The notes under the pieces are model-generated. The model ran no database searches, had not been told where the DNA came from, and worked only from the letters and a program-made list of their open reading frames with translations. A stretch of DNA of 64,000 nt from Pacificispira sp002696645 (GTDB taxonomy: Bacteria; Pseudomonadota; Alphaproteobacteria; UBA8366; Aestuariispiraceae). A program made the position numbers and the translations under genes. Below, piece after piece: positions 34,391 to 44,145 of the stretch (its first letter is position 1; every line of letters begins with the position of its first letter). The stretch spans positions 1-64,000 of the forward strand of contig NZ_JBLZHU010000006.1 of assembly GCF_048892425.1 (NCBI RefSeq). Direction: 5' to 3'.

Positions 34391-34780
34391 ATGACCACTG
34401 ATTCCAAGGCGACTCCGCGCGGTGAATTGCAGATTCGCACAATCGCTATGCCCGCTGATACAAACCCTGCGGGCGATATTTTCGGGGGCTGGGTCCTGTC
34501 TCAGATGGATGTCGCTGGGGGCATCGCCGCGCGGGACTGCGCCAAGGGACGCGTGGTCACGGTCGCTGTCGATACGATGACCTTTTATTTGCCGGTCTTT
34601 GTTGGCGATGTCGTGTGTTGTTACACGAGCATTTTAAAGAAAGGCCGGACGTCCATTTCGGTCAATATTCAAACATGGGCCTTGCGCAGCGAAACCATGG
34701 AACGGGTGTTGGTGACGGAGGGGACTTATACTTATGTGTCCATCGGCAGTGACCGCAAACCCCGCCCGATGTCGGAATAG
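34391..34780 (+). CDS. YciA-type acyl-CoA thioesterase
   Basis: A 129-residue hotdog thioesterase that hydrolyses a wide range of acyl-CoAs. The catalytic segment is MPADTNPAGDIFGGWVLSQMDVAGG, with the conserved Asn and Asp, followed by the core strand VAVDTMTFYLPVFVGDVV. A TTG three codons upstream is possible, but the ATG has a better-spaced AGGA. It is divergent from parE, with about 90 bases between the starts. Confidence 0.92.
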   Translation: MTTDSKATPRGELQIRTIAMPADTNPAGDIFGGWVLSQMDVAGGIAARDCAKGRVVTVAVDTMTFYLPVFVGDVVCCYTSILKKGRTSISVNIQTWALRSETMERVLVTEGTYTYVSIGSDRKPRPMSE

Positions 34781-34819
34781 GCCGGCGTTCGTTTTGGCCT
34801 ATACCCACATATGCTGGTC

Positions 34820-35209
34820 CTAGGCTGGTTGCAGGTCTTCGACAGTCTCCGTCTTTGGGTCTGGCCCGAATCTGTTGGGGCCCTCCGTACCGTTAAGGCA
34901 GAACAGGACCAACAGCGCGAGCCCGCCCAGAATTGGAATAAAGATCAGAAGATACCACCATCCGCGGCGATCTGTGTCATGCAGTCGACGGACGGAGACG
35001 GCAAGTGTTGGGATAAAAACACCGAGCGAGAATATGACGTAAAACAGGCCGACACTGTACTGATAGTCATAGGTACCAACCACCATATCGAAAATCGTTA
35101 CGATAATAGTGGCAACCATAAAACAAAGATAATACAGCCAGAATTCTTTACGGCGGGCGCGGCCTGAAAAATCTGCGTATTTCTTCAGTGGTTGCAGTGC
35201 GTAATTCAT
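34820..35209 (-). CDS. DUF805 family membrane protein
   Basis: A 129-residue inner-membrane protein with three or four hydrophobic helices. The family pattern is clear: KYADFSGRARRKEFW at the N terminus, VSVRRLHDTDRRGWW in the middle and GPNRFGPDP near the C terminus. Function unknown across the family. It is convergent with the thioesterase gene. The 230-base interval to the next gene is AT-rich and shows no further frame. Confidence 0.93.
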   Translation of the reverse strand: MNYALQPLKKYADFSGRARRKEFWLYYLCFMVATIIVTIFDMVVGTYDYQYSVGLFYVIFSLGVFIPTLAVSVRRLHDTDRRGWWYLLIFIPILGGLALLVLFCLNGTEGPNRFGPDPKTETVEDLQPA

Positions 35210-35439
35210 GGTTTTGTCCTCCCCAATGCCATGGTGTTCTGATGCTACATTGTTTATCTTTAAAAGATCAACAGTGATTGTATTTTATTCATATTCACTA
35301 TTTTTAAAACAGGTGGGGTTCAGAATTAGGGTTAGAGAAATGCCGAGATCCTAACCAAAACTGTAATAATTCATAAATACCACCTTTTCGCGTTTTTCTG
35401 ATATAATCACAGTGAAAACGTCAGCGAATGGGGTGGGCC

Positions 35440-36624
35440 ATGCCGTTTTATCATCCTTTGAAAACCATGAACCAGGTGGATCGTCGACGTACAATTGCGG
35501 GGATTGAGCGTTTGCGCGCTGCATTGGATGCCAATATTCCAGAACGCACAGATTCCCGAACGCTGATTCTGGGCACCTGGAATTTGCGCAATTTCGACGA
35601 CAATCGCTTTGGCAATGGCTATCGGACTCTGGAGGATTTCACCTATATCGCCGAAATCTGCGCCCGGTTCGATGTCATTGCGCTGCAGGAGATATGCGAC
35701 GACTTACAGCCATTGAAGGAACTGATGCGGTTGCTGGGGCATTGGTATGATTACATCATCACCGATGTGACCGAAGGCACGGGGGGCAATGGGGAGCGGT
35801 TGGGCTTCGTCTATGACACCCGTAAGGTTCAATTCAAGGGCGTGGCGGGGGAGATTGTCCTGCCGGACTCGCAATTGATCAAGGATGGGGAGCGCACGCT
35901 GCAATTTTCCCGCACCCCCTTTATGTGTGCATTCCAGGCCGGATGGTTCAAATTTGAATTCGCAACGGTTCATATCTACTTCGGCAATGATTCCGGACAG
36001 AAGTACCGACGCCGGGTTTCGGAAATTGATGGCATCGCCAAGTTCCTGAAGAAGCGGGCCAAGGCATCGGATTCAAACTATATTCTGGTCGGTGATTTTA
36101 ACATCAAGGCAGCGGGCAGCGATGGCTTTAACGCGCTGGAGAAAAATGGGTTTACGGTCGCTCTTAATCACAAGGGCAGCACCAAGGATCAGACAAAATT
36201 CTATGATCAGATTTCCTTTCTGACGCGCAAGGACGAATTGCGCCCCGCAAATCCAGATCATTTTCATGATGTTTTTCAATTCTTTGACTGCATTTTTAGG
36301 GAAGAAGATTTCCCGGCGCATCGTGCACGAGTCAAAGAGACCATTCGCGATAAACTGGCAGGTTTCGCGGAAGAGCAAGCGGAGGCACAGGGGAAGTTGG
36401 ATGCGGGTGAGTTGTCATCTGCGGCAACCACACGCTGGCAGAAAAAACTGCAGACGGCACAGGATAATATCGCAATGTGGAGCGCTCGCCTCGACAGTGA
36501 TACCGATCTCAAGGACTATTATATGGATGATTGGCGCACCTTCCACGCCAGCGATCACTTGCCTTTATGGGTTGAATTAGAAATCGACTTCAGCGATGCC
36601 TATCTGGAAAAATTGAAAGAGTAA
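35440..36624 (+). CDS. Endonuclease/exonuclease/phosphatase family protein
   Basis: A 394-residue hydrolase with the EEP fold. Metal and catalytic motifs are GTWNLRNF near residue 50, ALQEICD (metal-binding Glu), VGDFNIKAAG (Asp/Asn) and HASDHLPLWVELEI (terminal His pair). An insertion of about 100 residues rich in Glu/Lys/Ala (around 285-350) looks coiled-coil and separates the last two motifs. No signal peptide, so it is probably cytoplasmic, acting on nucleic acid or a phosphoester. The upstream ATG at 35428 is a weaker start. Confidence 0.85.
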   Translation: MPFYHPLKTMNQVDRRRTIAGIERLRAALDANIPERTDSRTLILGTWNLRNFDDNRFGNGYRTLEDFTYIAEICARFDVIALQEICDDLQPLKELMRLLGHWYDYIITDVTEGTGGNGERLGFVYDTRKVQFKGVAGEIVLPDSQLIKDGERTLQFSRTPFMCAFQAGWFKFEFATVHIYFGNDSGQKYRRRVSEIDGIAKFLKKRAKASDSNYILVGDFNIKAAGSDGFNALEKNGFTVALNHKGSTKDQTKFYDQISFLTRKDELRPANPDHFHDVFQFFDCIFREEDFPAHRARVKETIRDKLAGFAEEQAEAQGKLDAGELSSAATTRWQKKLQTAQDNIAMWSARLDSDTDLKDYYMDDWRTFHASDHLPLWVELEIDFSDAYLEKLKE

Positions 36625-36706
36625 GGGGAGAGCGTTTGCCAAACAGGCTGCTTTTTTTACGTGGGGTCCTGGTCTAGGGTTTCTGGCAAGAAACCGGAGG
36701 ACCCCC

Positions 36707-37117
36707 ATGCCCCAACCCTTGAAAATGACAAGCGCCCAGATGGTTGCCGACGCCAAGGCCCGCATTCGCGAGGTGGATGCGCCCGAAGCGATTGAAATGG
36801 CACAGCGCGATGACGTGGTGATTGTCGATCTGCGCGACCCCAGAGAGCGGGAGCGGATTGGATATATTGAAAATGCCTTCCATTGCCCGCGCGGCATGGT
36901 GGAATTCTGGGTCGATCCCGACAGCCCTTATTTCAAGCCGATCTTTGGGGAGGATAAGACCTTTATCTTCCACTGCGCCTCAGGCTGGCGGTCTGCCATC
37001 ACGGTCGCAACCTTGCAGGATATGGGCATGCAAAATGTCGCCCATATCACCGATGGTTTCAAATCCTGGATGGAATCCGGCGGCCCTATTGTGGGTCCGA
37101 AGCCTAAAGAGGGGTAA
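36707..37117 (+). CDS. Rhodanese-like domain protein
   Basis: A single-domain rhodanese homologue of 136 residues. VVIVDLRDPRERERIGYIENAFHCPRGMVEFW precedes the active-site loop HCASGWRSA, where Cys near residue 90 would carry the persulfide. Family members move sulfane sulfur or act as detoxifying sulfurtransferases. GGAGG sits just before the ATG. It is convergent with uvrA, the stops being only a few bases apart. Confidence 0.92.
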   Translation: MPQPLKMTSAQMVADAKARIREVDAPEAIEMAQRDDVVIVDLRDPRERERIGYIENAFHCPRGMVEFWVDPDSPYFKPIFGEDKTFIFHCASGWRSAITVATLQDMGMQNVAHITDGFKSWMESGGPIVGPKPKEG

Positions 37118-37120
37118 TCC

Positions 37121-39973
37121 TCACCCCGCCTTCTTCTGAGAGGCCTTGTTCAGATAGGGTGCCAGATAGGTGCCGGTGTGGGATCGGGCGACCTTGATGA
37201 TCTCTTCCGGGGTGCCTTGGGCGACGATTTCGCCGCCTCTGGTGCCGCCGTCCGGGCCCAGATCAATGATCCAGTCGGCGCATTTGATGACTTCCAGATT
37301 GTGTTCGATCACAACAATCGTATTGCCGCTGTCAACAAGGGTTTGCAGCACTTCCAACAGTTTGCGCACATCATGGAAATGCAGGCCCGTGGTGGGTTCG
37401 TCCAGCACATAGAGCGTGCGGCCGGTCGCTTTCTTAGACAATTCCTTGGCCAGCTTAACCCGTTGAGCCTCCCCACCAGACAGGGTGGTCGCCTGTTGCC
37501 CAACCTTGATATAGCCCAGGCCGACCCGTTGCAGCGTGATCAGCTTGTCGCGGATGGCGGGGACGGCCTTGAAGAAATCCGCACCTTCATCAACGGTCAT
37601 GTCCAACACATCGGCGATCGACTTGTCGCGATATTTGATTTCCAGCGTCTCGCGGTTATAGCGGTGGCCGTGGCATTGGTCGCATTGCACATAGACGTCG
37701 GGCAGGAAGTGCATTTCGATCTTGATCATGCCATCGCCCTGGCAGGCCTCACAGCGGCCGCCTTTGACGTTGAAGCTGAAGCGTCCGGGCTGATAGCCCC
37801 GCGCCTTGGCTTCCGGCAGGCCGGAGAACCAGTCCCGGATGGGGGAGAAGGCACCGGTATAGGTCGCCGGGTTAGAGCGTGGCGTGCGCCCGATGGGCGA
37901 TTGGTCGATATCGATGATCTTGTCCAGGAATTGCGTTCCCTCGATCTTGTCATGCAGGCCGGGATGCGCCCGTGCTCCCATAAGGCTGCGCGACAAAGCC
38001 CGCTGCATGGTTTCAATGATCAGGGTTGATTTGCCCGATCCACTGACCCCGGTCACCACGGTCATGGTGCCCAGTGGGATCGTGGCATCCACGGTTTGCA
38101 GGTTGTTTTCCCTGGCACCAAAGATTTTCAAGAACTGGTTCTTGTGCCCCTTGCGGCGCGTCTTGGGGATCGCGATTTCCTGGGCCCCGGTCAGATATTG
38201 CGCGGTCAGGCTGTTGGGATTGGCCAGCACTTCCTGAGGGGTCCCCGCCGCCACGACATGGCCGCCATGGATGCCCGCGCCGGGGCCCATATCGACAAGA
38301 TAGTCGGCGGCGCGAATGGCGTCTTCGTCGTGTTCCACAACGATCACGGTATTACCCAGGTCCCGCAGGCGCCTCAACGTCTCCAGCAAGCGATCATTGT
38401 CCCGCTGGTGCAGGCCGATAGAGGGTTCGTCCAGCACATACAAAACGCCTGTCAGGCCCGACCCGATTTGCGAGGCCAGTCGGATGCGCTGGCTTTCCCC
38501 ACCGCTCAATGTGCCCGAATTCCGGCTGAGCGCCAGATAGTCCAGGCCGACATTGTTCAGGAATCCCAATCGCTCATTAATCTCTTTCAGGATGCGATAG
38601 GCGATTTCTTTCTGCTTCTCGCTTAGTTGCTCGTTGAGGGCGGAAAACCAGGTTCCAGCCTCAGCAATCGACATTTGAGAGACTTCGCCGATATGACAGC
38701 CGCCGACCTTCACGGCCAGGGCTTCTGCCTTCAGGCGATAGCCGTTACAGGCCGGGCAGGGGGTGACAGCCTGATACTTTGCCAGTTCTTCCCGGGACCA
38801 GCTGGATTCTGTTTCCCGAAAGCGACGTTCCATATTCGGGATAACGCCTTCGAACGGCTTGGTGGTCTTGTAAGAGCGCAGGCCGTCGTCGTACCTAAAC
38901 TCGATTTCCTCGTCGCCGCTGCCATGCAGGATGCAGGTCGCAACCTTCTCATCCAATTCCCCAAAGGGCGTTTTCAGGGAGGCGTTGTAGTGCCGTGCAA
39001 TAGCTTCCAGTGTTTGCTTGTAATAGGGGGAAGTCGAGGTCGACCAGGGCGCAATGGCACCCTGCCAAAGAGATTTCGTCTTGTCGGGCACGATCAGTTC
39101 AACATCAAATTCCATATCCGTGCCCAGACCGTCACAAGTCGGGCAGGCACCGAAGGGATTGTTGAAGCTGAACAGACGCGGCTCAATCTCCTCAATCGTA
39201 AAGCCGGAGACCGGGCAGGCGAACTTGGCTGAAAAGATCACCTGGTCGCCATCATCGGCATTTTCTGCGAACAGCAATCCATCTGAAATCTGCAAGGCAG
39301 TCTCTATCGAATCGGCCAGGCGCGATTGCAGGTCATCGCGCACGACAACGCGGTCCACGACCACATCAATCGTATGCTTCAGCTTTTTGTCCAGGGCGGG
39401 GACTTCTTCGATCTCATAGAATTTGCCATCGACTTTCACGCGCTGGAAGCCGCGCTTCTGCAGTTCAGCGAATTCCTTGCGGTATTCTCCTTTGCGCCCG
39501 CGCACCAGCGGGGCCAGCAGATACAGCCGCTTGCCGTCGCCCATATCCATGATGCGATCCACCATCTGGCTGACCGTCTGGCTTTCAATCGGCAGGCCTG
39601 TTGCCGGGGAATAGGGGATACCCACCCGCGCCCAGAGAAGGCGCATATAGTCATAAATCTCGGTTACGGTGCCGACGGTGGAACGCGGGTTTTTCGAAGT
39701 TGTCTTTTGTTCAATGGAGATTGCCGGCGACAGCCCTTCGATCAGATCCACGTCCGGCTTCTGCATCATTTCCAGGAATTGCCGCGCATAGGCAGACAGA
39801 CTTTCGACATAGCGGCGCTGACCATCGGCATAGATCGTATCAAAGGCCAGCGAGGATTTTCCAGACCCGCTGAGCCCCGTGATCACCACCAGTTTGTCCC
39901 GGGGCAGGTCGACATCCACATTCTTTAGATTGTGCTCACGTGCGCCGCGCACGGAAATTGTCGTATTGGACAT
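37121..39973 (-). CDS. uvrA: Excinuclease ABC subunit A
   Basis: Damage-recognition ATPase of nucleotide excision repair. In about 950 residues: two ABC modules (Walker [14 protein letters not shown] and [13 protein letters not shown]; signature [12 protein letters not shown] and [12 protein letters not shown]; Walker [13 protein letters not shown] and [12 protein letters not shown]) and zinc modules ([16 protein letters not shown] with CDQCHG). Complete. I chose the ATG giving [10 protein letters not shown]; an ATG eight codons upstream is also possible. Several long frames on the opposite strand are shadows of this gene. Confidence 0.97.
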   Translation of the reverse strand: MSNTTISVRGAREHNLKNVDVDLPRDKLVVITGLSGSGKSSLAFDTIYADGQRRYVESLSAYARQFLEMMQKPDVDLIEGLSPAISIEQKTTSKNPRSTVGTVTEIYDYMRLLWARVGIPYSPATGLPIESQTVSQMVDRIMDMGDGKRLYLLAPLVRGRKGEYRKEFAELQKRGFQRVKVDGKFYEIEEVPALDKKLKHTIDVVVDRVVVRDDLQSRLADSIETALQISDGLLFAENADDGDQVIFSAKFACPVSGFTIEEIEPRLFSFNNPFGACPTCDGLGTDMEFDVELIVPDKTKSLWQGAIAPWSTSTSPYYKQTLEAIARHYNASLKTPFGELDEKVATCILHGSGDEEIEFRYDDGLRSYKTTKPFEGVIPNMERRFRETESSWSREELAKYQAVTPCPACNGYRLKAEALAVKVGGCHIGEVSQMSIAEAGTWFSALNEQLSEKQKEIAYRILKEINERLGFLNNVGLDYLALSRNSGTLSGGESQRIRLASQIGSGLTGVLYVLDEPSIGLHQRDNDRLLETLRRLRDLGNTVIVVEHDEDAIRAADYLVDMGPGAGIHGGHVVAAGTPQEVLANPNSLTAQYLTGAQEIAIPKTRRKGHKNQFLKIFGARENNLQTVDATIPLGTMTVVTGVSGSGKSTLIIETMQRALSRSLMGARAHPGLHDKIEGTQFLDKIIDIDQSPIGRTPRSNPATYTGAFSPIRDWFSGLPEAKARGYQPGRFSFNVKGGRCEACQGDGMIKIEMHFLPDVYVQCDQCHGHRYNRETLEIKYRDKSIADVLDMTVDEGADFFKAVPAIRDKLITLQRVGLGYIKVGQQATTLSGGEAQRVKLAKELSKKATGRTLYVLDEPTTGLHFHDVRKLLEVLQTLVDSGNTIVVIEHNLEVIKCADWIIDLGPDGGTRGGEIVAQGTPEEIIKVARSHTGTYLAPYLNKASQKKAG

Positions 39974-40192
39974 GGAACCCCGCTGTTGGATTTTCATCGT
40001 CGGAAGAGAGGGAATATAGGCTGCCCAAGGGGGAACTTCGAGTCTTGATCTGCGGATGATGGAAATTACTTGCTGCAGCGCGGCATTGTTCCGGGATGAC
40101 CAAAATTTTTCGACAAAGGGGATGCTATTTCAGCGATCCTATGGTCATCTAGGTACAGAGTTTGGTGAAAAGTTTTCGTGAAGGAGAGAGCA

Positions 40193-40669
40193 ATGAAGGG
40201 TCACCCAGCCGTCATTGAGCATTTGAACAAGATTTTGAAGAATGAGCTGACTGCGATCAATCAGTATTTCCTGCACGCCCGCATGCTGAAAGACTGGGGC
40301 TTCAAGCGCCTGGCCGAAACGGTATATGAAGAGTCCATTGGTGAGATGAAGCACGCGGACTTGATTGTCGAACGTGTGCTGTTGCTGGATGGCCTGCCCA
40401 ATCTGCAGGATCTGGGACGCTTAAGGATCGGTCAGACGGTACCGGAAATGCTGGAAAGTGATCTGGGACTGGAAACGACGAATCAGACCGAATTGAAGGC
40501 CGCCATTGTCGTGTGCGAGGAAAACCAGGATTATGTATCCCGGATCATTTTCAGCAAAATCCTGGATGACACCGAAGAACATATCGACTGGTTGGAAACT
40601 CAACAGCATCTGATCAATCAGACCGGCCTTCAGAATTATCTTCAGGAACAGATGTTCGATAACTCCTGA
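40193..40669 (+). CDS. bfr: Bacterioferritin
   Basis: Heme-containing 24-subunit iron-storage protein, here 158 residues. Ferroxidase ligands appear in [15 protein letters not shown] (Glu), [11 protein letters not shown] (Glu and His), VCEENQDY (Glu) and [10 protein letters not shown] (Glu and His). The Met in EMKHAD is the heme ligand position that separates bacterioferritin from ferritin. AAGGAGAG precedes the ATG. It faces the bfd gene across a small open frame, the usual storage-release partnership. Confidence 0.96.
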   Translation: MKGHPAVIEHLNKILKNELTAINQYFLHARMLKDWGFKRLAETVYEESIGEMKHADLIVERVLLLDGLPNLQDLGRLRIGQTVPEMLESDLGLETTNQTELKAAIVVCEENQDYVSRIIFSKILDDTEEHIDWLETQQHLINQTGLQNYLQEQMFDNS

Positions 40670-40696
40670 ACGGGTTCTGGTCTAAGCGTCAGGGTA

Positions 40697-40843
40697 TCAG
40701 TGTTTTGAAGGCGACTTCTCAGGAAGGGCACGCGGGTCTTTCGCGTGCTGTGTTTTCGTGTCCGCCTGTTCAGAATGGGCATTGTCTTTGGTCAGTCGTT
40801 CCGCCAAGGAGACCCATTTGCTCATGGATTTGACCAGAAACAT
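40697..40843 (-). CDS. 48-residue ORF coupled to bfd
   Basis: The ATG lies four bases after the bfd stop, on the same strand, and a GGAG in the last bfd codons can serve as its ribosome-binding site. It encodes a hydrophilic peptide beginning MFLVKSMSKWVSLAERL, an amphipathic helix, with a Lys/His/Gln-rich tail ending in SPSKH. No family recognised. Tight coupling and the absence of any competing gene in the bfr-bfd interval support expression, but length and lack of homologues in view keep confidence moderate. Confidence 0.5.
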   Translation of the reverse strand: MFLVKSMSKWVSLAERLTKDNAHSEQADTKTQHAKDPRALPEKSPSKH

Positions 40844-40847
40844 CTGA

Positions 40848-41039
40848 TTACTCCGCCGCGACCGGCATGCGTGATTTACAACGGTGATCGAAAATCATTT
40901 CTTCTATGGTTTCTACGCATTGACCGCATTGCGGCGCGACGCCCAGAGCCTCATAAACGGCGTCCGGATCGCAATGACCATCATTGATGGCCTTGGATAC
41001 GCATTTGTCACCGATCGCGTTGCACACACACACAAACAT
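40848..41039 (-). CDS. bfd: Bacterioferritin-associated ferredoxin
   Basis: A small [2Fe-2S] protein of 63 residues that reduces bacterioferritin heme to release iron. Cysteine ligands are in FVCVCNAI near the N terminus and QCGQC near residue 38, the BFD-like CxC...CxxC pattern. An upstream in-frame ATG at 41054 is disfavoured because AAGGACGG precedes the chosen one. A Fur-like box lies about 45 bases upstream. Confidence 0.94.
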   Translation of the reverse strand: MFVCVCNAIGDKCVSKAINDGHCDPDAVYEALGVAPQCGQCVETIEEMIFDHRCKSRMPVAAE

Positions 41040-41083
41040 AATCCGTCCTTTCACACATCGCGTATTAGAAAGATGATGATGTT

Positions 41084-41102
41084 AAGAATGATTGTCAATC
41101 GC
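41084..41102 (-). promoter_or_regulatory. Fur-like box upstream of bfd
   Basis: Minus-strand GCGATTGACAATCATTCTT matches 13 of 19 positions of the classical Fur consensus, including the core TGA.AATCATT. Position upstream of bfd fits iron-responsive control (bfd is usually induced when iron is short). Alphaproteobacteria also use Irr and RirA, so the cognate regulator is not certain. Confidence 0.5.
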
Positions 41103-41380
41103 ATTTTTTAGAATATTTTCTGTTTCAGCCATTCAAAAGCAGCGTTTCATTTGGCTCCATAGACCCGCCCGCGCGTATGACGGGGATGGGAGGTCGCACA
41201 CTCATCCTGAGGAGGCGCTGTATATGCGTGCTTACAGTGGGCTCCCCCTTCGAGACGCTACGCTCCTCAGGGTGAGGGTACATTTGTTGATACATCGTCA
41301 CCCCGGACCTGATCCGGGGTCCAGGGCGGCAGGCGCGATTGGTGCTTGTGGCTCAGGGTACCCGCCTGCGCGGGTGTGAC

Positions 41381-41475
41381 GAGATGGTAAAGATTAACCG
41401 CAAAGAGCGCAGAGAAGGCGCGAAGGACGCGGAGGGGATGCTGCGTTATGGCGTTGCACGTCTGACCTTCCGCTT
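41381..41475. repeat. 95-bp block inserted in a repeat unit, copy 1
   Basis: Begins GAGATGGTAAAGATTAACCG and ends CTGACCTTCCGCTT. Nearly identical to the block at 42136-42230. It contains CGCAAAGAGCGCAGAGAAGG, similar to dispersed intergenic repeats of other bacteria, and replaces the usual tail of the first inverted repeat. Confidence 0.85.
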
Positions 41476-42135
41476 CATTCTCATCCTGAGGAGGCGCGAT
41501 AGCGCCGTCTCGAAGGAGGGGCTGTAAGTGCGGTGGTTACAGTGGGCTCACCCTTCGAGACGCTGCGCTCCTCAGGGTGAGGGTGCATTTGTTGATACAT
41601 CGTCACCCCGGTCGTGATCCGGGGTCCAGGGCGGCAGGCGCGATTTGTGCGTGTGGCCCTGGATACCCGCCTGCGCGAATATGACGGGGCGTGGGGTGCC
41701 ATTCTCATCCTGAGGAGGCGCGATAGCGCCGTCTCGAAGGAGGGGCTGTAAGTCCGGTGCTTACAGCGGGCTCCCCCTTCGAGACGCTGCGCTCCTCAGG
41801 GTGAGGGCGCATTTGTTGACACATCGTCACCCCGGACGTGATCCGGGGTCCAGGGCGGCAGGCGCGATTGGTGCGTGTGGCCCTGGATAATCGCCTGCGC
41901 GGGGGTGACGGGGAGGGGAGGTCCCATTCTCATCCTGAGGAGGCGCGATAGCGCCGTCTCGAAGGAGGGGCTGTAAGTGCGGTGCTTCCAGTGGGCTCCC
42001 CCTTCGAGACGCTGCGCTCCTCAGGGTGAGGGTGCATTTGTCTGATACATCGTCACCCCGGACCTGATCCGGGGTCCAGAGCGGCAGGCGCGATTGGTGT
42101 TTGTGGCTCAGGGTACCCGCCTACGCGTGTGTGAC

Positions 42136-42230
42136 GAGATGGTAAAGATTAACCGCAAAGAGCGCAGAGAAGGCGCGAAGGACGCTGAGGGGATGGCGCG
42201 TTATGGCGTTGCACGTCTGACCTTCCGCTT
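42136..42230. repeat. 95-bp block inserted in a repeat unit, copy 2
   Basis: Same length and position within its unit as copy 1, differing at only a few bases, such as GACGCTGAGG for GACGCGGAGG. Confidence 0.85.
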
Positions 42231-42709
42231 CATTCTCATCCTGAGGAGGCGTGATAGCGCCGTCTCGAAGGAGGGGCTGTAAGTCCGGTGCTTCCAGCGG
42301 GCTCCCCCTTCGAGACGCTACGCTCCTCAGGGTGAGGGTGCATTTATCTGACACATCGTCACCCCGGACCTGATCCGGGGTCCAGGGCGGCAGGCGCGAT
42401 TGGTGCGTGTGGCCCTGGATACCCGCCTGCGCGAGTATGACGGGGAGGGGAGGTCCCATTCTCATCCTGAGGAGGCGCGATAGCGCCGTCTCGAAGGAGG
42501 CGTTGGAAATGCGGTGCTTACAGCGGGCTCCCCCTTCGAGACGCTACGCTCCTCAGGGTGAGGGTGCATTTGTTGATACATCGTCACCCCGGTCGTGATC
42601 CGGGGTCCAGGGCGGCAGGCGCGATTTGTGCGTGTGGCCCTGGATAACCACCTGTGCGGGGGTGACGGGGATGTTTTGGGTGTTTCCGGTACAGCCGGCT
42701 ATAGGGGGC

Positions 42710-43879
42710 TCACCCCGCCAGATAATCCCCAATGCGATCAATGGCCTTTAGGATGTTTTCCTTTGAATTGGCGTAGGAGACACGCAGATAGCCCTCTCCG
42801 TAGGCGCCAAAGCTGGTGCCGGCGATGGTTGCCACATGGGCCTGTTCGATCAGGTCGTTCTGCATCTGCTTGGCGGATTTTCCGGTCTTGCTGATATTGG
42901 GGAAGGCATAGAAGGCCCCGCCAGGCTCGATACAGCTGACACCGGGCAGGGCATTCAGGGCGTCTACTGTGGCGCGGCGGCGCTCGTCAAAGGCTTGAAC
43001 CATTGCGATAGCAGCATCCTGTGGGCCATCCAGGGCGGCGATACAGGCATATTGGGTGGCGGCATTGACACAGGAATGGTCATTGATCGCCAACCGCGTC
43101 GCCTTTTCTGCCAGTGCTTCGGGCCAGACGGCGAACCCGGCGCGCCAGCCGGTCATGGCATAGGTCTTGGACCAGCCATCCAGCATGATGGCGCGATCCG
43201 CCATTTCCGGATAGGTCAGGATGGAGCGGTGCTGACGCCCGTCATACAGCATGCAGGAATAAATCTCGTCGGACATGATCGCGACAGCGGGATGATTGGC
43301 CAATCCCGCGACAAGCTTGTCCATCTCCTCAACCGGTGTGACGCCGCCTGTCGGGTTGGCGGGGCTGTTGATGATGATCAGGCGGGTGCGCGGCGTGATC
43401 AGGGACAGCAATTCTTCGGCAGAGAAGGCAAAGCCATTCTCCTCCCTCAGCGGCAGCGGCACGGCCTTCGCCCCAGTGAAATCAATGGCGGAGCGATAAA
43501 TCGGGAATCCGGGATCGGGATAGATGATTTCCGCCCCAGGCTCCCCAAACATCAGCATGGCGAAAAACATCGTCACCTTGCCACCGGGCACGACAACGAT
43601 TCGCGCCGGATCGATCTCCACGCCATGGCGACGGTGCAGATCGCGGCTGACAGCCTCCCTCAGCGGTGGGATGCCATTGGCGGGCGTATAGCCATGATGC
43701 CCATCGCGCAGTGCCTTGATCCCGGCATCGACGATATGGGGCGGCGTGGGGAAGTCCGGCTGGCCGATCCCCAGATTGATCATATCCGCGCCCTGGGCCG
43801 CCAGGGCATTGGCTTTTGCCAGAACATCAAAGGCGGTTTCGGTGCCAAGACGGCTCATTCCGGAAGCAAGGGTCAGCAT
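42710..43879 (-). CDS. Class I/II pyridoxal-phosphate aminotransferase
   Basis: About 389 residues, fold type I aspartate-aminotransferase-like. MINLGIGQPDFPTPPHI near residue 30 is the N-terminal signature, IINSPANPTGG carries the conserved Asn, and the PLP Lys is in LDGWSKTYAMTGWRAGF. The active-site Arg is near LRVSYANS at the end. The substrate is not evident; likely an aromatic or aspartate-type amino acid. I chose the start giving MLTLASGMSRLG; ATGs at 43894 and 43960 would extend it. Its 3' end abuts repeat array 2. Confidence 0.92.
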   Translation of the reverse strand: MLTLASGMSRLGTETAFDVLAKANALAAQGADMINLGIGQPDFPTPPHIVDAGIKALRDGHHGYTPANGIPPLREAVSRDLHRRHGVEIDPARIVVVPGGKVTMFFAMLMFGEPGAEIIYPDPGFPIYRSAIDFTGAKAVPLPLREENGFAFSAEELLSLITPRTRLIIINSPANPTGGVTPVEEMDKLVAGLANHPAVAIMSDEIYSCMLYDGRQHRSILTYPEMADRAIMLDGWSKTYAMTGWRAGFAVWPEALAEKATRLAINDHSCVNAATQYACIAALDGPQDAAIAMVQAFDERRRATVDALNALPGVSCIEPGGAFYAFPNISKTGKSAKQMQNDLIEQAHVATIAGTSFGAYGEGYLRVSYANSKENILKAIDRIGDYLAG

Positions 43880-44016
43880 GGCAGGCTCTTTCATGAAAGG
43901 ATGATGACAGTTTGTGCCAAACCATAAGCCCGCATCGCTTGACGGGAAAGGGGGGAACACGTAAAAGCGACGCCGTTACGAGGGTCTGATCCACAGGCGG
44001 TCAGATTTTCACGGTG

Positions 44017-44093
44017 GTGGCTGTAGTTCAGCTGGTTAGAATGCCGGATTGTGATTCCGGAGGTCGTGGGTTCAAGCCCCATCAGCCACCCCA
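44017..44093 (+). tRNA. tRNA-His (GTG)
   Basis: Acceptor arms GTGGCTG/CAGCCAC with C73 and encoded CCA. A G directly precedes position 1, as required for the G-1:C73 pair of tRNA-His. The anticodon stem CCGGA/TCCGG encloses TTGTGAT, anticodon GTG. Its 3' end overlaps the left direct repeat of the SPARTA island. Confidence 0.95.
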
Positions 44094-44104
44094 TTTTTCC
44101 TTTT
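44088..44104. repeat. Left direct repeat (attachment-like) at the tRNA-His 3' end
   Basis: ACCCCATTTTTCCTTTT. It includes the last bases of tRNA-His (ACC plus CCA) and the T-rich stretch after it. Identical to 47419-47435. Confidence 0.8.
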
Positions 44105-44145
44105 TTTGTATGCTTAAGGGCTGTGTAGTTCAGCCATACTTCGGA

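Larger units (their letters stand above)
41157..42673. repeat. Second tandem array of hairpin-rich units (array 2)
   Basis: The same unit as at the start of the window, in the same orientation. The CGTCACCCCGG element starts at about 41296, 41601, 41825, 42051, 42357 and 42582, and the TCATCCTGAGGAGG element also occurs six times. Spacings are 305, 224, 226, 306 and 225 bp: two units carry an extra block of about 95 bp. The pattern long-short-short-long-short gives a higher-order period of about 755 bp, suggesting block duplication. Frames inside the array are not believable genes. Confidence 0.9.

Noticed and set aside
39326..39928. 200-codon plus-strand frame inside uvrA
   Set aside because: Antisense to highly conserved UvrA sequence; no motif of its own. 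The same holds for other long frames opposite uvrA, alaS, lon and parE.
44119..44135. tRNA-His-like fragment just after the left attachment repeat
   Set aside because: GGCTGTGTAGTTCAGCC resembles the tRNA-His 5' region for about ten bases only; it lacks the rest of the cloverleaf and is probably chance.
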